This document shows positions 35,782 through 44,584 of a stretch of DNA of 64,000 nucleotides, piece by piece. Every line of letters begins with the position of its first letter. Position 1 is the first letter of the stretch. Made by a program: the position numbers and the translations under genes. The DNA comes from Bin5 sp965261695 (GTDB taxonomy: Bacteria; Chloroflexota; Anaerolineae; Caldilineales; Caldilineaceae). Below the pieces are notes generated by a model. It was not told the origin of the DNA. It did no database searches and saw only the letters and a program-made list of their open reading frames with translations. The stretch spans positions 496,001 through 560,000 of the forward strand of contig OZ253474.1 in NCBI GenBank assembly GCA_965261695.1, in the 5' to 3' direction.

Positions 35782-37263
35782 ATGAAACGACCTCGTATCC
35801 TGTCAGTTGCCCTAGTTATCGCCTGCTTGAGCCTGGTGGCGGTTGGGTGCGTAGCGCCGGCCGCGCCGATGGACTCAGGTGACGAAATGATGGACGCGGA
35901 CGCAATGCCGCTCGCCGGTTCGACATTGCGCGTCGGCAGCATCGGTGACGCCTTGCCGGCCCTTGGCACGCAGCACGAGCGCCTGGACCCGGCCTTCGTC
36001 GAGGCTACCGGCGTTGACCTCCAGGCCGATTTCCCGCCCTTCACCGACTACGTGGCCAAAGTAACGACCATGTGCCAGACCGGCAGCGATCTCTACGATG
36101 TCATGTGGCTGGACGGCCCGTGGTATGGCCTGTTCGTCTCGCAGGGCTGCCTGGAGGATCTGTCCGACTATATCGCCAACGACTCGGGAGAGGTGGCGCT
36201 GGACGATTACCCGCTGCGCTCACTGGCCGTGCTGGGCACGTATAACGAGACCTTCTACGTGATCCCGCAGTTTGCCGCGGTCGGCATGTTGGCCTATCGC
36301 ATGGATCTGTTCAACGATCCGGATGAGCAGGCCGCGTTCAAGGAGGAGTACGGATACGACCTGCAGGTGCCGGAGACGTGGGGCCAGTACCTGGACGTTG
36401 GCACCTTCTTCACGCGCCCCGATGAAGGGCTGTGGGGATTCAACCATCGCTATGGCAACCCCTCGACCTTGATGGGAGACCTGCTGATCGGTTTCGCATT
36501 CTCGCGCGGGGCCTCTCTCTTTGACGGAGACTGGAATCCGACCTTTAACACGCCGGAGATGCAGGACGCGCTCGGATTCTTCACCAGTGAGGAGTTTCTG
36601 GCCGCGCAGCCCCCTGGCAAAGAGGGCTACTTCACCGACGACGTGATGCTGAACGCGATGCAGGGCAAGGTGGCGATGTACATCACCGAGAACTGGGCCA
36701 TCTCCAACCTGATGGATCCAACGCGCTCGCCGATGGCCGAAAACCTGGGCTGGGCGCTGATCCCCGGCTGGGAAGACCCTGAGACGGGCGAGATTCACCG
36801 CGGCACGATGGCAGGCGCCGGCGGCTGGGCCATCAACGCCAACAGCGAGAACAAGGAAGCGGCCTGGGCCTACATCCAGTTCATGCAGGGCAGGACCAAC
36901 GCCAAGATTTTGGCCGAGGAGCAGCAGTGGTGCTACCGCATCTCCGATTGCTCCAACGCCGATTACGCGGCCATGTATCCGTATTTCCCGATCAACCTGG
37001 GGCAGATGGAGATCATGGTGCCGCGGCCGAGCGAGGCGTGGTGGCCGGAGGCCGAGTTCGCCTTTGCCTCGAACGTGGGCAAGTTCATGGCGGGTGAGAT
37101 GACGCTTGAAGAGGCGCTGGCGGCCGCCCAGGCCGAGGCCGAGCAGATCGTGGCCGACGCGGGCTATGCCGGCGTCTTCAAGAACTATACGCCGGACGAG
37201 AAGGAAGCACAGGCCTGCACAGAGTTGGCGAGCCTGGGCGTGCAGCACCCTGACTGCAATTAG
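35782..37263 (+). CDS. Sugar ABC transporter solute-binding lipoprotein (family 1) without adjacent permeases
   Basis: A 493-residue protein starting at the ATG at 35782 behind AAGGAG. A Sec signal ends with a lipobox cysteine at C23 (LVAVGC). The mature part shows TGVDLQADFPPFTDYVAKV, SDLYDVMWLDGPWYGLFV, GKVAMYITENWAISNLMDP and NKEAAWAYIQFMQGR, all family-1 traits. It is longer than usual, and has an extra C-terminal tail with two cysteines (EAQACTELASLGVQHPDC). No sugar permease follows; the next genes encode an oligopeptide-type transporter. The unpaired permeases at 46370 and 47349 are the likely partners. Confidence 0.9.
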   Translation: MKRPRILSVALVIACLSLVAVGCVAPAAPMDSGDEMMDADAMPLAGSTLRVGSIGDALPALGTQHERLDPAFVEATGVDLQADFPPFTDYVAKVTTMCQTGSDLYDVMWLDGPWYGLFVSQGCLEDLSDYIANDSGEVALDDYPLRSLAVLGTYNETFYVIPQFAAVGMLAYRMDLFNDPDEQAAFKEEYGYDLQVPETWGQYLDVGTFFTRPDEGLWGFNHRYGNPSTLMGDLLIGFAFSRGASLFDGDWNPTFNTPEMQDALGFFTSEEFLAAQPPGKEGYFTDDVMLNAMQGKVAMYITENWAISNLMDPTRSPMAENLGWALIPGWEDPETGEIHRGTMAGAGGWAINANSENKEAAWAYIQFMQGRTNAKILAEEQQWCYRISDCSNADYAAMYPYFPINLGQMEIMVPRPSEAWWPEAEFAFASNVGKFMAGEMTLEEALAAAQAEAEQIVADAGYAGVFKNYTPDEKEAQACTELASLGVQHPDCN

Positions 37264-37273
37264 GAATTAGCAA

Positions 37274-37318
37274 GCCCCGGTTTTTCGCTCAGCTAGAGAG
37301 ACCGGGGCGATCCGTGTG
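37274..37318 (+). terminator. Hairpin after the binding-protein gene
   Basis: GCCCCGGT (37274-37281) pairs with ACCGGGGC (37311-37318). It begins ten bases after the stop codon. The left arm is followed by TTTTT within the loop rather than after the stem, so it may attenuate rather than end transcription before the next binding-protein gene. Confidence 0.5.
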
Positions 37319-37406
37319 TTTGCGTTTACGCTCGTTGTAGCTTCGTATTTACGGGTATCGCCAGATGCTCAATCTGCCTCTGAGAAGAGGAAGGAGAAAC
37401 AGAACC

Positions 37407-39173
37407 ATGAAACGTCGTAGATTTTCCCGTCGTGATTTTCTGAAGTTCACCGGCGTGACCACGGGCGGTCTTCTGTTGGCGGCCTGCGGTGGAGGGCCGG
37501 AGGCCGAGGCGCCTGCTGCTGACGCACCTGCGGAAAGCGAGTCGGGGGCTGGGGCCGAACCGGCGATGGAAGAGAACGTGTTGCGTTGGGGGCACTGGGA
37601 CACCGGCTATATCGGCAAGCAGTTCCCATGGACGATGGCTGGCGGCGTAAACCATACACCGCTGGTGAAGATGAGCCACGAAGGGCCGTTCTTCCGTAAC
37701 GCCAAGCTGGAGCTTGAAATGAACCTGGCTGAGTCGGCCGAGTACAACGACGACTTCTCGGGCTTTACGGTCAAGATCCGGGAGGGCATCAAGTGGAGCG
37801 ACGGCGAGCCAGTCACGGCGCATGACGTGTGGGGCACGACGCTGATGGCGATCACGCCTGACACGAGCGCCAGCAAGGGCGTGGAGTCGGCGCTGCAGCT
37901 GGTCAAGGGTGTGAAGGACTACTGGCTGGGGTCCACGGAGGAGCAGCCGGAGGGGCTGATCGTCGAGGACGACTATACCTTGCGCGTGGAGATGATCGAG
38001 CCGTGGAGCGATGCCATCTGGAACATCCTTGGCGGTCAGCAGACACTGCCGTGGCACATTTACGGCAAAATCTTCGAGGACAAGGAGGCGCGCTCCGCTC
38101 TGCGCGACTTCGAGACGCCGATCATGCTCGATCCGGAGCTTCAGATTGGAACCGGCCCCTATGTCTATGAGAAGGGGGAGAAGGAAGTCTTCATGCGCTA
38201 TGTGAAGAATCCGATGTACCATGGGCCGGAACCGCAGCTGGATGCGGTCGAGTTCATCACCTACGGCAGCGCCGACGCCTGTCTGGTCGCATTCGAACGC
38301 GGCGAGGTTGATGTGATGGCGACGAGTGATGCTGCCTACGTGCCGAGCATGGCGGCGGTGGCGGGAACGACGACGTACGATACGCCGGACTACTACGTCC
38401 GCATGTTGCGCTACAATTGGAACCAGCCCTATCTCAACGACGTGCGCGTCTTCCGGGCGATCGACATGGCGCTCGACCGCTCGGTGCTCTGCGCGCAGGT
38501 GCTGAACCAGGCCTGCATCGCCTGGCGGCAGTACGGACCGGGTACGGATGGGTTTGATCACAACCCCTACGATCCGGAAGAGGCCAAGCGGCTGTTGGAG
38601 GAAGCGGGCTGGGATCCCAACCAGGAGATCGACCTGCTCACCGACTACACCGACCCACTGACGGCTCAGTTGCTGCCGGCTATCGCGGCGATGCTGGGTC
38701 AGGTCGGCATCAAGGCGACGCCCAAAGTGTTGCAGGGGCCGGCGCTGACCGAGTACTACTACAACAACAACGTCGATATCTGGTATGACGGCTCGTGGGG
38801 CATCCCCTCGGTGACCGTGTGGCCCGGCCAGTACGACGACCCCGTCTGGGTGGACGGCGAGGGCAACGAATACGGCGAGTATGCCGATGGACTCACGCCC
38901 AAAGGCGGCAACCTGATGGGATTCCATCCGGAGTGGGCGCAGCAGGCGCTGGAGGAGTACCGAGCGGCCAGCCCAGAGCGCAAGTCGGAGTTGCTGAAGA
39001 TGATCCAGGAGCGCACGGCGCTGGAAGGCACATCCTGGATGACGCTGGCGCGCTACAACCGCTGGATCTCGCACAAGGACTCGGTTTCAGGCGTGGACAA
39101 CCCCGACACGGTGCTGTGGAACTTCGACGTATTCTGCACCAAGTCCAATGCCTGGACCTGGTCAAAGGCCTGA
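37407..39173 (+). CDS. ABC transporter solute-binding lipoprotein, family 5 (oligopeptide/dipeptide type)
   Basis: A 588-residue protein starting at the ATG at 37407 behind AAGGAGAAAC. It has a Tat motif (FSRRDFLKF) and a lipobox ending at C27 (LLLAAC). The family-5 hallmarks are clear: AEYNDDFSGFTVKIREGIKW SDGEPVTAHDV, then IGTGPYVYEKGEKEVFMR and NPYDPEEAKRLLEEAGWDP. Family-5 proteins bind peptides but also sugars and oligosaccharides, particularly in thermophiles and Chloroflexota. It forms an operon with the two permeases that follow. The usual two ATPase genes of such operons are absent. Confidence 0.92.
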   Translation: MKRRRFSRRDFLKFTGVTTGGLLLAACGGGPEAEAPAADAPAESESGAGAEPAMEENVLRWGHWDTGYIGKQFPWTMAGGVNHTPLVKMSHEGPFFRNAKLELEMNLAESAEYNDDFSGFTVKIREGIKWSDGEPVTAHDVWGTTLMAITPDTSASKGVESALQLVKGVKDYWLGSTEEQPEGLIVEDDYTLRVEMIEPWSDAIWNILGGQQTLPWHIYGKIFEDKEARSALRDFETPIMLDPELQIGTGPYVYEKGEKEVFMRYVKNPMYHGPEPQLDAVEFITYGSADACLVAFERGEVDVMATSDAAYVPSMAAVAGTTTYDTPDYYVRMLRYNWNQPYLNDVRVFRAIDMALDRSVLCAQVLNQACIAWRQYGPGTDGFDHNPYDPEEAKRLLEEAGWDPNQEIDLLTDYTDPLTAQLLPAIAAMLGQVGIKATPKVLQGPALTEYYYNNNVDIWYDGSWGIPSVTVWPGQYDDPVWVDGEGNEYGEYADGLTPKGGNLMGFHPEWAQQALEEYRAASPERKSELLKMIQERTALEGTSWMTLARYNRWISHKDSVSGVDNPDTVLWNFDVFCTKSNAWTWSKA

Positions 39174-39222
39174 AGTGCAAGTGCCGGGAGAGAGTAGAAA
39201 GGAGCGGGGGGTGGGAATTCTT

Positions 39223-39257
39223 CTCACTCCCCACTCCCCACTCCTCACTCCTCACTG
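39223..39257. repeat. Five tandem 7-bp repeats (CTCACTC type)
   Basis: CTCACTC CCCACTC CCCACTC CTCACTC CTCACTG runs without interruption. The GGAG and GGGGGGTGGG purine-rich stretch just upstream (39200-39214) can pair with it to form a hairpin. It fills the spacer between the binding protein and the first permease of the oligopeptide-type transporter. Confidence 0.8.
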
Positions 39258-39278
39258 CTTGGAGTTAGGGGATATGCC

Positions 39279-40268
39279 ATGACAGGGTACATCTTCCAAA
39301 GGCTCATCTACATCATCCCGCTGATGCTGTTGATGACTGCGATCACGTTTACGATGATCGAGTTGGCGCCGGGCGAGTTCGTGGATGCCCTGGTACCCCC
39401 GGATACAGCGTTTGGGATCCGGCTCACGCCGGAGGAGAGGGAGCGGCTGAGAGCGCGCTACGGTTTTGACAAGCCGGCCTACGTGAGATACTTCATCTGG
39501 CTAAAGGAATTGGTGGTCTATCAAAATCTGGGGACGGATCTGGTCACGGGAGCGCCCGTGCTGAAGGAATTGTCGCAAAGATGGCCAATGAGCCTGAAGT
39601 TGCAGGGGACGGCTCTGCTAATCTATGTTGCGGTAGGCGTACTGGTTGGCATGGCCAGCGCCTTCAGGCAGTATTCGGCGCTGGACCATGTGCTCACTGC
39701 CTTCGGCCTGATCTGGATTTCGACGCCGCTCTTTGTGTTCGCCATCTTCCTGCTCTATCTGTTGGCGCTGGCCTTCCCGATCTTCCCTGTGGGCCACGAG
39801 AAACCAATTGGCGTCGAGAACCCCACTATTTTGCAGACGCTACATCATATGGCGTTACCTGTGCTAGTCCTTAGCCTGAGCGGGATCGCGGGGACGCAGC
39901 GTCTGATGCGGGCCACGGTCCTGGAGGTGCTCAATGCCGACTATGTGCGCACGTCACGCGCCAAGGGGTTGCGGGAACGGGTGGTGCGGTTTCGTCATGT
40001 GCTGCGCAATGCCTCGCTGCCGCTGGTCACCGGGGTCGTGCTGGGGCTGCCGGAGCTGATAGGCGGATCGTTCATCGTCGAGTATGTCTTCAGCTGGCCG
40101 GGGGTGGGCAGCTACAGCCTGAACGCGGCGCTGCATTACAACTATCCGGTCCTGTTGGGAGGCCTGATCCTGAACGGGGGCCTGGTGCTGCTGGCCAGTC
40201 TGTCTGCCGACATTGCAATTGGATGGGTGGACCCGCGCATCAGGATTACGGCAAGGAGGCAGGCATGA
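39279..40268 (+). CDS. ABC transporter permease, DppB/OppB type
   Basis: A 329-residue permease. The N-terminus (GYIFQRLIYIIPLMLLMTAITF) is the standard first helix of DppB proteins, followed by a periplasmic region with TPEERERLRARYGFDKPAYV, also usual. The cytoplasmic loop reads TSRAKGLRERVVRFRHVLRN and SWPGVGSYSLNAAL closes the last part. The stop overlaps the next start (ATGA at 40265). With the family-5 binding protein it forms an oligopeptide-type importer whose ATPases must be encoded elsewhere. Confidence 0.93.
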   Translation: MTGYIFQRLIYIIPLMLLMTAITFTMIELAPGEFVDALVPPDTAFGIRLTPEERERLRARYGFDKPAYVRYFIWLKELVVYQNLGTDLVTGAPVLKELSQRWPMSLKLQGTALLIYVAVGVLVGMASAFRQYSALDHVLTAFGLIWISTPLFVFAIFLLYLLALAFPIFPVGHEKPIGVENPTILQTLHHMALPVLVLSLSGIAGTQRLMRATVLEVLNADYVRTSRAKGLRERVVRFRHVLRNASLPLVTGVVLGLPELIGGSFIVEYVFSWPGVGSYSLNAALHYNYPVLLGGLILNGGLVLLASLSADIAIGWVDPRIRITARRQA

Positions 40269-41209
40269 CGCGCTCGGATCTTTCTAAAGCGGAGGGCGAG
40301 GGCGGCAGTGGGGGAATAGAGGCTACGTTGCAACTCGGTGTGCGCTCGTCGCGCAGTGGGAGCACTTGGGCGCGCCTGCGGCGCCGCTTTCTGCGCCACA
40401 AGCCGGCCGTGTCCGGGGTCGTGGTGGTGTGCATCCTGCTGGTACTGGCCATCTTCGCGCCTGTCTCGGCATTGGGCGTCGACCCCTTCGAGCCGAATTT
40501 TGGCGAAATCAACAATGCCCCCAGCGCCAAGCACATCATGGGCACCGACGGCATTGGACGCGATATGTGGGCGCGCCTGGTATTCGGCGCGCGCATCTCG
40601 ATGTCGGTCGGCTTTGTCGTGGTAGGGATCACAATCGTGATCGCGATCATCATCGGCGGTATCTCCGGCTATTTTGGCGGTTCGGTCGATACGATTTTGC
40701 AGCGTTTCACCGAGGCGGTGATGCTTTTCCCATCGTTTATCCTGATCATCACGGTGACGGCCTTCCTGGAGCCGAGCATCTATAACGTTATGTTCGTGCT
40801 GGGCATATTCGGTTGGCCGGGCATGTCGCGCGTTGTGCGCGCGATGTTCCTATCGCTGCGGGAGACCGACTATGTGATGGCGGCGCGGGCGATAGGCGTG
40901 CGCTGGCCGGGGATCGTTTTCCGGCATATTCTGCCGGGCACGCTGGCTCCGATCATCGTCAGCGGGACGCTGGGATTGGTGGGCGCGATCATGACGGAGT
41001 CCACGTTGAGCTTTTTGGGTCTGGGCGTGCAGGAGCCGACCCCCAGTTGGGGCAGCATGCTCACGCACGCGATGCAGTTGCCGGTACTGCGCGAGATGTG
41101 GTGGCGCTGGATCCCGCCGGCCCTGCTGATCTTCGTGACCGTGCTGGCTGTCAACTTCATCGGCGACGGTCTGCGCGACGCGGCCGATCCGATGGCGATA
41201 GAACGCTGA
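40265..41209 (+). CDS. ABC transporter permease, DppC/OppC type
   Basis: A 314-residue permease behind AAGGAGGC and overlapping the DppB gene by four bases. The N-terminal cytoplasmic tail is followed by LRRRFLRHKPAVSGVVVVC, the typical DppC entry, then IMGTDGIGRDMWARLVFGAR. The cytoplasmic loop is AARAIGVRWPGIVFRHILPG, and STLSFLGLGVQEPTPSWGSM and NFIGDGLRDAADPM are standard. It ends the transporter operon; DppD/DppF-like ATPase genes would normally follow but three propeller genes come instead. Confidence 0.93.
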   Translation: MTRSDLSKAEGEGGSGGIEATLQLGVRSSRSGSTWARLRRRFLRHKPAVSGVVVVCILLVLAIFAPVSALGVDPFEPNFGEINNAPSAKHIMGTDGIGRDMWARLVFGARISMSVGFVVVGITIVIAIIIGGISGYFGGSVDTILQRFTEAVMLFPSFILIITVTAFLEPSIYNVMFVLGIFGWPGMSRVVRAMFLSLRETDYVMAARAIGVRWPGIVFRHILPGTLAPIIVSGTLGLVGAIMTESTLSFLGLGVQEPTPSWGSMLTHAMQLPVLREMWWRWIPPALLIFVTVLAVNFIGDGLRDAADPMAIER

Positions 41210-41216
41210 ACGGCAT

Positions 41217-41240
41217 TGGATAGTGGATAGAAACTCCACT
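41217..41240. repeat. Two exact 7-bp repeats with a small hairpin
   Basis: TGGATAG TGGATAG (41217-41230) is followed by CTCCACT. AGTGGA (41222-41227) pairs with TCCACT (41235-41240). A GTG at 41223 that would lengthen the next gene lies inside this repeat and is therefore an unlikely start. Confidence 0.7.
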
Positions 41241-41264
41241 GAAAACTATGCGTTGGAGAAGAAA

Positions 41265-42872
41265 ATGCGCACTCCAGTCGAAGGTCAACTCGAACCGATG
41301 CGCCCCGTGGGGCCGCAGTGCCTGGTGGACTGGCGCTATGTGAAGGCCGGTTTCGTGGGTTGGTACGCGGATGCTGACCGCGTCGGTGTATGGGAACATG
41401 CGCCGGAGAACACGACGGGGAAGCCTGAGGCGCCCTCCGGCATTCGCTTGCGTGCGCAGCCGGCTCAGGAGACGATGGGGCCGATCATGGCGCGCGACAA
41501 GCCGTGGGAGTACACCTATCACATCAACACGGTGCTCTACGATGAAGGCGTCTACAGGGCATGGTACGAATGCGTCCCCGGCGATCACTTTTCGGGCCAG
41601 GATGTGCGCTGGCCCAAGGGGCACGGTAATCTGATGTGCTATGCCGAATCGGATGACGGCTTCAACTGGCGAAAACCTGTTCTCGGGTTTTCAGCCTATC
41701 ACGGCGAAGAGGATACGAACATCGTCTATGGACGTGAGCTTAGCCCCAACGGTTTGCACGGGGGAAGCGTGTTCAAAGACCCCAGCGCGCCTCCCGCCGA
41801 ACGCTACAAGCTCATCTACATGGGCTCTGCGGAGGAGTCGGACATTGCGGCCTGGCGGGCGAAAATGGCTGCGCGTTTTGGCGACGACTTGGATCCGATG
41901 TGCATGCGAGCTGGGGGGGAGTCGCGCCGTCTGTTGGGAGCGACCGGTCACCTCGACCGCGAGCGTCGACCGCAGGTCAACTGGATGGCGGGCGCGGTCT
42001 CGCCTGACGGCCTGCACTGGACCGCGTTGACCGAGCCGCTGATGATTCACTTCAGCGACACGTTGAACACCGCCTACTGGGATGACGCTTTGGGGCGCTA
42101 CGTGGGATACTTCCGCACATGGCGACATGGGCGCCGCTGCGTCGGGCGCGCCGAGACTGAGGACTTTCGCCATTGGCCATCCACGCCGGACACAGTGTTG
42201 CAGACACCGCTGGAGCGTCACCCGTCTGACGATGTATATACCAATGCCAAAGTCATCTACCCGGGCAGCGGCAACACGCATCTTATGTTCCCGGCCATCT
42301 ACCATCGTCTCGACGACAGCCGTGAGGTCTATATGGCTTCGAGTGTCGATGGCATAAACTGGCAGTGGGTTCCGGGCGGTCCTGTGGTGGAGCGGGGCGA
42401 GTTGGGCACGTGGAGCGGCGGCGACATCAGCTCCAGCCAGGGCGTTGTGCCCTTGGCGGGGCAGCGGACAGCCGTGCCGGTCGTCGGCTATGTCCACGCG
42501 CACAAGTTCCCGCGCGGCAGCGAACCCTTTGGCGCGCCCGGCTGGGCCACGTGGACGGAGGGTCGTCTGGCCGCGCTCGAAGCTGACGAGGCCGGCGAGT
42601 TTGCCACTGTTGAGCTTCTTTTTGAAGCGAGTGAACTCTCGCTAAATCTGAAATGCCGCGAGGCCGGTTCAGTCCTGGTCGAGTTGCGCGATGACACCGG
42701 CCAACCGATTGACGGCCACACTTTCGCCGATGCTGATCCGATTGTCGACGACAGCGTGGACAGGCGAGTGACATGGCGAGGCGACGCTAACATCGGTCGA
42801 TTGGCAGGTCAGCCGGTGTCGCTTGCCTTCCGCCTGCGCAAAACGCAGCTCTTTGCCTTTGAGCTACTGTGA
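41265..42872 (+). CDS. Beta-propeller glycosidase-like protein (GH32/43-like), paralogue 1
   Basis: A 535-residue protein without signal peptide. The ATG at 41265 follows GGAG; the GTG at 41223 lies in a repeat. The sequence is built of propeller blades with short motifs such as YRAWYEC, LMCYAESDDGFNWRKP, GGSVFKDPSAPPAERYKLIY, AVSPDGLHWTAL and MASSVDGINWQWVP. These D-G-x-x-W blocks are usual in five-bladed GH32/GH43-type proteins. A C-terminal beta-sandwich (about 110 residues) starts at EGRLAALEADEAGEFATV and ends QPVSLAFRLRKTQLFAFELL. Two homologues follow. I cannot identify a complete catalytic triad, so hydrolase activity is inferred from fold only. Confidence 0.78.
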   Translation: MRTPVEGQLEPMRPVGPQCLVDWRYVKAGFVGWYADADRVGVWEHAPENTTGKPEAPSGIRLRAQPAQETMGPIMARDKPWEYTYHINTVLYDEGVYRAWYECVPGDHFSGQDVRWPKGHGNLMCYAESDDGFNWRKPVLGFSAYHGEEDTNIVYGRELSPNGLHGGSVFKDPSAPPAERYKLIYMGSAEESDIAAWRAKMAARFGDDLDPMCMRAGGESRRLLGATGHLDRERRPQVNWMAGAVSPDGLHWTALTEPLMIHFSDTLNTAYWDDALGRYVGYFRTWRHGRRCVGRAETEDFRHWPSTPDTVLQTPLERHPSDDVYTNAKVIYPGSGNTHLMFPAIYHRLDDSREVYMASSVDGINWQWVPGGPVVERGELGTWSGGDISSSQGVVPLAGQRTAVPVVGYVHAHKFPRGSEPFGAPGWATWTEGRLAALEADEAGEFATVELLFEASELSLNLKCREAGSVLVELRDDTGQPIDGHTFADADPIVDDSVDRRVTWRGDANIGRLAGQPVSLAFRLRKTQLFAFELL

Positions 42873-42941
42873 GCGGTGAATATTCGAGGGTGGGGTTGTG
42901 CTTCCCACCATTCACTTTTCGCCGTCGTAAAGGAGGGTCCC

Positions 42942-44465
42942 ATCAAAGACACAACGCTCTCACAAAAGATCGTGCTCTTCACCGACCTGCGGCACATCCG
43001 CTGCGGTGATCTTGAATGGTTCTCGCCCGAAGGTGAACTGCTGCCGGTGGTGCGTCCGCCGCTTCCGCAGACGGAGTCACATGCCGAGTTGGGCTACCAG
43101 CCGCGCGGCATCCGGCTGGCTGCGCAACCGGGTACCAAAACCGGGCCGCTGGAGCAGCCGCCGCCAGGCAAGGTCATCTACGAAGATGGCATGTACCGTT
43201 CATGGAACGTGGTCTGGGAGGTGCCGCCTAACGCCGATGCCAGCACCTTTTATTCCACGCCGCCCTCAGCTGTAACTGTGCGCTATGCCGAGTCGGACGA
43301 CGGATTCGCTTGGCGGACCGTGGCCGACTCTCCGCTGGAAACGGCCGGGTTGACCGGACTTGACGGGCCGACCTTTTTGATTGACCCCCATGCGCCGGCG
43401 GATGAACGGTACAAGGTTGTCTTCGGCGCGCGCCCGCCCCAGGGCGACATGGCGGCTCTGTGGGCAGCTTATCAGCAGTTGCACCCGCGCTATCACGAAC
43501 CGCGCATTTACGAGAACAATCTGCATTGCCTGTACGCCGCGGTCTCGCCCGACGGCCTCAATTGGAAGATGTTGCCCGAACCGCTGATGGTCCACCAGAG
43601 CGACACCGACACGACGGTCTACTGGGACGCCTGGCTGGGGCGCTACGTCCTGTACACGCGCATGTACTGGCAGGAGCGTCGTTGGATAGGACGGGCGGAG
43701 TCGGACGACTTTCGCACCTGGAGCGGCATCGATCCGATGGTCTGGCCGGAACTGTCCTGGACCCCCACGACCGACATCTATCTGAATGCCAGATCGGAAT
43801 ATCCCGGCGCTCCGCAGTATCATCTCATGTTTCCAATGCTCTACGACCGGTTCACGCAGGCATCGGAAGTTCATATGTACTCTTCCAGCGATGGCATTGT
43901 CTGGTTCCGCCTGCCGGGAGGCCCGGTCATCACGCCCGGCGAGATAGGCTCTTGGGACAGCGAGTTTATTGCGGCCGGCAGAGACCTGGTGCCCTTCGGC
44001 CCAGAACGTGTCGCGGTTCCCTATCACGGTACGGCCTTTCCGCACAAATATCCACGCTGGCAAAATGTGCATGATTCGAATAGGGTCGGGTGGGTCTGGT
44101 GGCAGAAGGGACGTCTGAGCAGCGTCGTTGCCGATGCCGAGGGGGAATTTTTCACCTTCCCCATGGTTCCGGCGGGTCGGTCGCTGCGCCTCAACGTTCG
44201 CACGCGCGGGGGAGGCGAAGTGCGGGTGAGCGTCATAAAATCCCGGCAGACGGGAGACAGCCGTTTCCACATTCGCGATATCTATTCCCGCCGGGAAGTG
44301 ACGCCGGGGCGCGGTTTAAGCGACTGCGCCGCCATTACAGGCGACAGCCTGTCCGCCGTCGTCTCATGGCAAGGAAGCAGCGACATAGGCAGCGCAGAGG
44401 GCGAGCCTGTAACGTTGCATTTCAAACTGCGGGCGGCAGAGATCTTCGGCTTCGAATGGGAGTGA
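42942..44465 (+). CDS. Beta-propeller glycosidase-like protein, paralogue 2, possible AUC start
   Basis: About 507 residues. A strong AAAGGAGGG (AGGAGG at 42931-42936) is followed five bases later by ATC at 42942, and the coding sequence begins there (KDTTLSQKIVLFTDLRHIR). The only standard upstream start, GTG at 42876, lies in a hairpin and adds 22 residues without family character. The propeller blocks VTVRYAESDDGFAWRTV, FLIDPHAPADERYKVVF, AVSPDGLNWKML and YSSSDGIVWFRLPGG match paralogue 1, as does the C-terminal sandwich (KGRLSSVVADAEGEFFTFPM to LHFKLRAAEIFGFEWE). It is cotranscribed with its neighbours. The catalytic residues are uncertain. Confidence 0.77.
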   Translation: MKDTTLSQKIVLFTDLRHIRCGDLEWFSPEGELLPVVRPPLPQTESHAELGYQPRGIRLAAQPGTKTGPLEQPPPGKVIYEDGMYRSWNVVWEVPPNADASTFYSTPPSAVTVRYAESDDGFAWRTVADSPLETAGLTGLDGPTFLIDPHAPADERYKVVFGARPPQGDMAALWAAYQQLHPRYHEPRIYENNLHCLYAAVSPDGLNWKMLPEPLMVHQSDTDTTVYWDAWLGRYVLYTRMYWQERRWIGRAESDDFRTWSGIDPMVWPELSWTPTTDIYLNARSEYPGAPQYHLMFPMLYDRFTQASEVHMYSSSDGIVWFRLPGGPVITPGEIGSWDSEFIAAGRDLVPFGPERVAVPYHGTAFPHKYPRWQNVHDSNRVGWVWWQKGRLSSVVADAEGEFFTFPMVPAGRSLRLNVRTRGGGEVRVSVIKSRQTGDSRFHIRDIYSRREVTPGRGLSDCAAITGDSLSAVVSWQGSSDIGSAEGEPVTLHFKLRAAEIFGFEWE

Positions 44466-44488
44466 CCAACGTATCCGGTTCTTGATTA

Positions 44489-44561
44489 CCAGTTCCTGGT
44501 GAACCCCTGCGCATGAGTGGGGCGCCCACTGGGCCACGAAAAAATAAGAACTAAGAACTGG
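44489..44561. repeat. Repeat-rich spacer with hairpins between paralogues 2 and 3
   Basis: CCAGTTC (44489-44495) pairs with GAACTGG (44555-44561). The right arm is part of two exact 7-bp units, AAGAACT AAGAACT (44546-44559). Inside, AGTGGG-GCG-CCCACT (44516-44530) forms a second perfect hairpin. Confidence 0.7.
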
Positions 44562-44584
44562 CAACTGCCGTCAGGAGTTGACAA

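Noticed and set aside
37326..39074. 580-codon open frame on the minus strand opposite the family-5 binding protein
   Set aside because: Arg/His-rich translation without motifs; the plus-strand gene has signal peptide, lipobox and family blocks.
39223..39257. CRISPR-like array
   Set aside because: The units are seven bases long with no spacers; it is a simple tandem repeat. No cas genes are present.
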